From NCBI RefSeq assembly GCF_024808665.1, contig NZ_JANUBZ010000026.1, positions 1 through 18,455 of the forward strand: a stretch of 18,455 nucleotides of DNA, written 5' to 3'. The translations under genes were made by a program, and so were the position numbers. Under the pieces are notes generated by a model that saw only the letters and a list, made by a program, of their open reading frames with translations, ran no database searches and had not been told where the DNA came from. Shown here one piece after another: positions 15,963 through 18,455 of this stretch (position 1 is the stretch's first letter; each line of letters starts with the position of its first letter). The DNA is from Mucilaginibacter empetricola. Lineage in GTDB: Bacteria > Bacteroidota > Bacteroidia > Sphingobacteriales > Sphingobacteriaceae.

Positions 15963-16670
15963 ATGCAAAATGTAGTGATTGCAGGTGGAACTTCAGGAAT
16001 GGGGTTTGCTACCGCGAAATTATTAATAGCCAAAGGTTTTAACGTAGTTATTTTAGGCAGGGATATGGAGAAACTTAACCAGGCGCTAAAGGAGCTTGGT
16101 CCAAACGCAACTGGTAAAAGTGTTGATGCCACTAATAGCGAGGTTTTGAAGCAGGCAATGGCAGAGATTGGCCAGATAGATCATTTAGTTATTGCGCTTA
16201 GCGGAGGAAAAGGCATGGGGCGTTTTGCAGATTTAAATCTGAACGATTTACGCCAGGGCTTTGAAGGAAAGTTTTTTCCGCAATTGCAAATGGCCCAGGC
16301 GGTATTGCCTTATATTACCACAACAGGAAGTATCACTTTTATCACCTCTATCAGTCCACGATCAAAGGCTCCGGGTACTGCCGGCCTTGGCGCTATTAAT
16401 GGTGCAATAGAAATTATGGTCCCTACTTTGGCCAAAGAGCTAAAGCCATTAAGAATAAATGCGGTAGCACCCGGCGTAATCAATACTACCTGGTGGGATT
16501 TTTTACCGCCCGAAAAAAAGCAGGAAACATTTAATCAATATAACCAAACCATTCCACTGGGCCGGGTTGGTGAACCCGATGATGTTGCAGGTTTGATAGC
16601 AACACTTATTGAAAATACCTATATTACCGGACAAGTTATTGCTGTTGACGGCGGATTAAGTTTGGTATAA
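15963..16670 (+). CDS. SDR-fold protein lacking catalytic Tyr and Lys
   Basis: 235 aa, classical SDR length. GGTSGMGFA (8-16) is the cofactor loop, GRD at 33-35 suggests NADP preference, and the C-terminal NTYITGQVIAVDGGLSL is canonical. Ser129 (ITSIS) is present, but 13 residues on, where YxxxK should be, the sequence is LGAIN (Leu142, Asn146), so both the proton-donor Tyr and the Lys are absent. NAG is replaced by SGG at 80-82. It is therefore an atypical SDR: a non-catalytic binder, or an enzyme with another mechanism. It follows the M20 gene by 54 bases on the same strand. Fold firm, reductase activity doubtful. Confidence 0.83.
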   Translation: MQNVVIAGGTSGMGFATAKLLIAKGFNVVILGRDMEKLNQALKELGPNATGKSVDATNSEVLKQAMAEIGQIDHLVIALSGGKGMGRFADLNLNDLRQGFEGKFFPQLQMAQAVLPYITTTGSITFITSISPRSKAPGTAGLGAINGAIEIMVPTLAKELKPLRINAVAPGVINTTWWDFLPPEKKQETFNQYNQTIPLGRVGEPDDVAGLIATLIENTYITGQVIAVDGGLSLV

Positions 16671-16697
16671 AAGCCCAAGCAAAACAGAAATAAACCT

Positions 16698-17624
16698 ATG
16701 AAAAAACTTCTCCTCGCTTTTAGCTTTCTACTTTTCGTTTTCAGCTCTTCCGCCCAGCAGATTAAACGCTTTAACCCGGATACCATCCGTACTATTGTGT
16801 TGGATTCGACAGTAAATATTCATTCTCATCATTTAAATGCGCAGGATTTTATTGATGCCGTACTGGCTGATACCGGCTTTTACAAAGCTTTCCGTGCAAT
16901 GAAAAAATACAGCTTTATTGCCGAGAACCGCATTTATACTTATAACAAAAGCAATAAGGTTGATGGTAAGATCTATCGCAAAATAAAACATACCGACGTT
17001 CACGGAAAACACACTACCGAATACCTTGTTAAAAAGGACAGTGGTAATGTGTATAAAAGCAACGGCAAATACCAATTGTATACGGTAGAGATGTTCGACT
17101 ATATTTTTGGCAATGCCTATAATTCTGATTTTGCTGATGGTCCATCACTGGACGGAAAAGGCGGGAAAAACGAAAGTTATAAAGACAAGCTAAAGACGTT
17201 AATATTCAGACCGGGGCATAAAGTAACCGGCATTCCTTTCATCAGCAGTAAATCTGAAATATTCTCGAAGGATATGCGCGATTATTATTTCTACCAGTTT
17301 GCGCGGGGGAAATACCTGGATACTATCCCGGTGTACCGTTTCCGTGTGGTAAGAAAGCCCAGCATAAGCGATAACGATGTAGTAATTAAAGAGATGAACA
17401 CCATATTTGATGCCCGCACCTTTAAAATATTGGGCCGCTATGTGGATATGAAATACAGCAATTGGATCTTCAGCTTTGATATACAAATGAATATTGAACT
17501 GGCCGAATACGATGGCGAGCTGGTGCCAACCAAAATTACCTACCAGGGTAACTGGGATGTACCCCTGCACAAAACGGAACGCGCCAGCTTTTTAATTGTG
17601 CATAAGGATTATAAGAAGGAGTAA
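16698..17624 (+). CDS. Secreted protein of unknown function
   Basis: 308 aa. A clear signal peptide (KKLLLAFSFLLFVFSSSA, cleavage after Ala19) and no later membrane segment place it in the periplasm or outside. The mature part is Tyr/Lys-rich. From about 200 to the end it shows alternating hydrophobic residues typical of beta-strands (VYRFRVVRK, FKILGRYVDMKY, WIFSFDIQMNIELAEYDGEL, PTKITYQGNWDVP), reminiscent of the beta-sheet of LolA-like or outer-membrane lipoprotein-sorting proteins. This resemblance is only a pattern. No catalytic motif was recognised. The start is 27 bases after the SDR stop and may be cotranscribed. It ends 13 bases before the convergent SRPBCC gene. Confidence 0.72.
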   Translation: MKKLLLAFSFLLFVFSSSAQQIKRFNPDTIRTIVLDSTVNIHSHHLNAQDFIDAVLADTGFYKAFRAMKKYSFIAENRIYTYNKSNKVDGKIYRKIKHTDVHGKHTTEYLVKKDSGNVYKSNGKYQLYTVEMFDYIFGNAYNSDFADGPSLDGKGGKNESYKDKLKTLIFRPGHKVTGIPFISSKSEIFSKDMRDYYFYQFARGKYLDTIPVYRFRVVRKPSISDNDVVIKEMNTIFDARTFKILGRYVDMKYSNWIFSFDIQMNIELAEYDGELVPTKITYQGNWDVPLHKTERASFLIVHKDYKKE

Positions 17625-17637
17625 CTGTAAAAAACAT

Positions 17638-18126
17638 TCAGATTTGCGAAGTTTTTAAAACTTCGTAAGTCTGGGTATCGTTTTCCGCCACCTCCTTTAT
17701 CACCCCATTCCTTTTCAACAACAAATTCATCATATATCTGCCTAGAAACAGACGATTCGCCCACTCTCCTATCATCCCGAAAGGTGATTCAAAAATAAAA
17801 ATATCCCGCATTACTGTTTGATTATTAATGGCTACGAAAATATGCTCGTGCCTGAAGCTTTTAAAAGCTCCGGTCACCATTTCATCGGTAAAGGAATAAG
17901 GATAATTAAACTCCGTTACTTTAGATGTAAGCGTTTGCCAAATGCCAAAATGTTTGGCCCGCCAGGTTACGGTTTCCCCCAGCTCAATTAAACCGCTGGT
18001 GCGGCCCGCAATAGCCTGTTCGCTGGTTTGTTGAGTGGAGATAAGGTGCAGATCAAAACTCCGCGCCATATCAAAACACCGCTCGATAGGTGCATTGATG
18101 TGAGTGGAGATTTCTATTTGTGTCAA
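17638..18126 (-). CDS. SRPBCC-family protein
   Basis: 162 aa. IEISTHINAPIERCFDMARS (4-23) is the classic first strand and helix of the START/Bet v 1-like (SRPBCC) fold. GRTSGLIELGETVTWRAKHFG (41-61) and FKSFRHEHIFV continue its beta-sheet, and MIGEWANRLFLGRYMMNLL forms the long C-terminal helix. Such proteins bind hydrophobic ligands; this one has no identifiable ligand. The start codon is TTG at 18126; no in-frame ATG lies close upstream and the next internal Met (21) would remove the first strand. The final 11 residues and TGA are encoded by the palindrome at 17639-17673, so the tail may be a late change. Confidence 0.74.
   Translation of the reverse strand: MTQIEISTHINAPIERCFDMARSFDLHLISTQQTSEQAIAGRTSGLIELGETVTWRAKHFGIWQTLTSKVTEFNYPYSFTDEMVTGAFKSFRHEHIFVAINNQTVMRDIFIFESPFGMIGEWANRLFLGRYMMNLLLKRNGVIKEVAENDTQTYEVLKTSQI
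17639..17673. repeat. 35-base palindrome overlapping a gene end (ACTTACGAAGTTTT family)
   Basis: CAGATTTGCGAAGTTT and its complement on the other side pair over 16 positions (two G-T wobbles) around a 3-base loop. It includes two bases of the SRPBCC stop codon and lies 15 bases after the stop of the convergent secreted-protein gene. On the minus strand it is followed by a T-run, so it can serve as a terminator. The core recurs at 10621-10701 and 18198-18230. Confidence 0.75.
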
Positions 18127-18134
18127 AGTTTTTT

Positions 18135-18195
18135 GATTACATTGATTTTTAGTGATGATTTCACCGATTTTTGGGATGTGATTGCATCGATTAGC
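18135..18195 (+). repeat. Degenerate 22-23 base tandem repeat (GATTnCAnnGATTTTT)
   Basis: Three units start at 18135 (GATTACATTGATTTTT), 18157 (GATTTCACCGATTTTT) and 18180 (GATTGCATCGATTAGC), spaced 22 and 23 bases. The middle unit matches in inverted orientation the AATCGGTGAAATC repeats before secA, which also have a 23-base period. Confidence 0.6.
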
Positions 18196-18197
18196 AA

Positions 18198-18230
18198 AGA
18201 CTTACGAAGTTTTTAAAACTGAGTAAGTCT
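18198..18230. repeat. 33-base hairpin, third copy of the ACTTACGAAGTTTT palindrome
   Basis: AGACTTACGAAGTTTT and AAAACTGAGTAAGTCT pair at 14 of 16 positions around one central T, followed by AAAAA. The sequence matches the palindrome at 17639-17673 and the inner arms at 10621-10701. Confidence 0.7.
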
Positions 18231-18257
18231 AAAAAGGTATAAACCCGTGATGTCATT

Positions 18258-18387
18258 TCGAACGATAGAGAGAAACTATCTCTTGAGCGACAGAGAGAAA
18301 TCTTCTACACCATGCACAGCGAACTAAGCAGGGCGGGCAATGCAAAACGCTAATGCCGCACGTATAAGATTTCTCTCTATCGTTCGA
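18258..18387. repeat. 18-base inverted repeat flanking an 94-base non-coding stretch
   Basis: TCGAACGATAGAGAGAAA (18258-18275) and its exact reverse complement (18370-18387) enclose 94 bases. A partial third arm, AGAGAGAAATCT (18292-18303), can instead pair with 18367-18378, so two alternative folds exist. No open frame of note is inside. TGTCATTTCGAA just before the left arm (18251-18262) resembles the palindrome at 107-123. Confidence 0.7.
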
Positions 18388-18397
18388 TTTCTATGAT

Positions 18398-18455
18398 TCA
18401 AGCAAGCAATCTTTGATAATTTTTTTCATAGACTCTGTTTTGGTTTACACAGGCA
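18398..18455 (-). CDS. Possible C-terminal tail of a minus-strand gene (partial)
   Basis: On the minus strand one frame is open from the window edge to a TGA (complement of 18398-18400) and reads ACVNQNRVYEKNYQRLLA. It looks protein-like but is only 18 residues, and another frame is open for part of the stretch. The 329 bases after the SRPBCC gene otherwise contain only the repeats listed. Confidence 0.27.
   Translation of the reverse strand, partial: ACVNQNRVYEKNYQRLLA

Noticed and set aside
17199..17570. 123-codon open frame antisense to the secreted unknown protein
   Set aside because: Complement of a gene with a clear signal peptide and coding pattern; no promoter or family resemblance.
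18135..18395. CRISPR array at the right end
   Set aside because: Units are degenerate with no spacers of constant length and varied sequence, and there are no cas genes.

Overview
The window looks like a piece of the core chromosome of a Bacteroidota species, most likely Sphingobacteriaceae (Mucilaginibacter/Pedobacter-like). This rests on TAnnTTTG-type promoter boxes just upstream of genes, a long SecA (about 1100 aa) carrying the extra segment typical of this phylum, two DUF4369/TlpA-type secreted thioredoxins, a SPOR-domain protein, a divergent arginase-like protein, weak ribosome binding sites and moderately AT-rich DNA. The genus is inference. No tRNA, rRNA, transposase, integrase, CRISPR array or phage gene was seen.

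Layout. After a possible gene tail (3-47), a tight plus-strand operon runs from 190 to 2585: a COG2509-type FAD dehydrogenase, a DinB-fold protein and a CoA-binding Rossmann protein. A multi-hairpin element (2607-2723) separates it from a minus-strand NAD-dependent epimerase/reductase (2740-3708), which is divergent from an arginase-fold protein (3829-5010) lacking about half of the expected manganese ligands. Two paralogous secreted thioredoxin-like proteins follow (5078-6226, 6310-7440). Convergent to them is purD (7604-8878, minus), with a bidirectional terminator and inverted copies of a short repeat between.

Divergent from purD come a four-helix-bundle protein with an acidic tail (9059-9580), a JmjC-like cupin (9710-10594), a repeat-filled gap, and secA (10891-14199) with its own promoter box and terminator. 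Next is a SPOR-domain protein overlapping an M20 amidohydrolase (14273-15908), an SDR-fold protein lacking the catalytic Tyr and Lys (15963-16670), a secreted protein of unknown function (16698-17624), and a convergent SRPBCC protein (17638-18126, minus). The last 329 bases hold repeats and perhaps the tail of another minus-strand gene.

I do not see a new multi-gene system: the genes are mostly unrelated housekeeping and envelope functions. The most unusual material is between the genes. At least five different inverted or tandem repeat types occupy the gaps. One palindrome supplies the last residues and stop codon of the SRPBCC gene, and another repeat array supplies the TAG stop codons of two convergent genes. 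At protein level the arginase-like and SDR-like proteins, both with altered active sites, deserve a second look.
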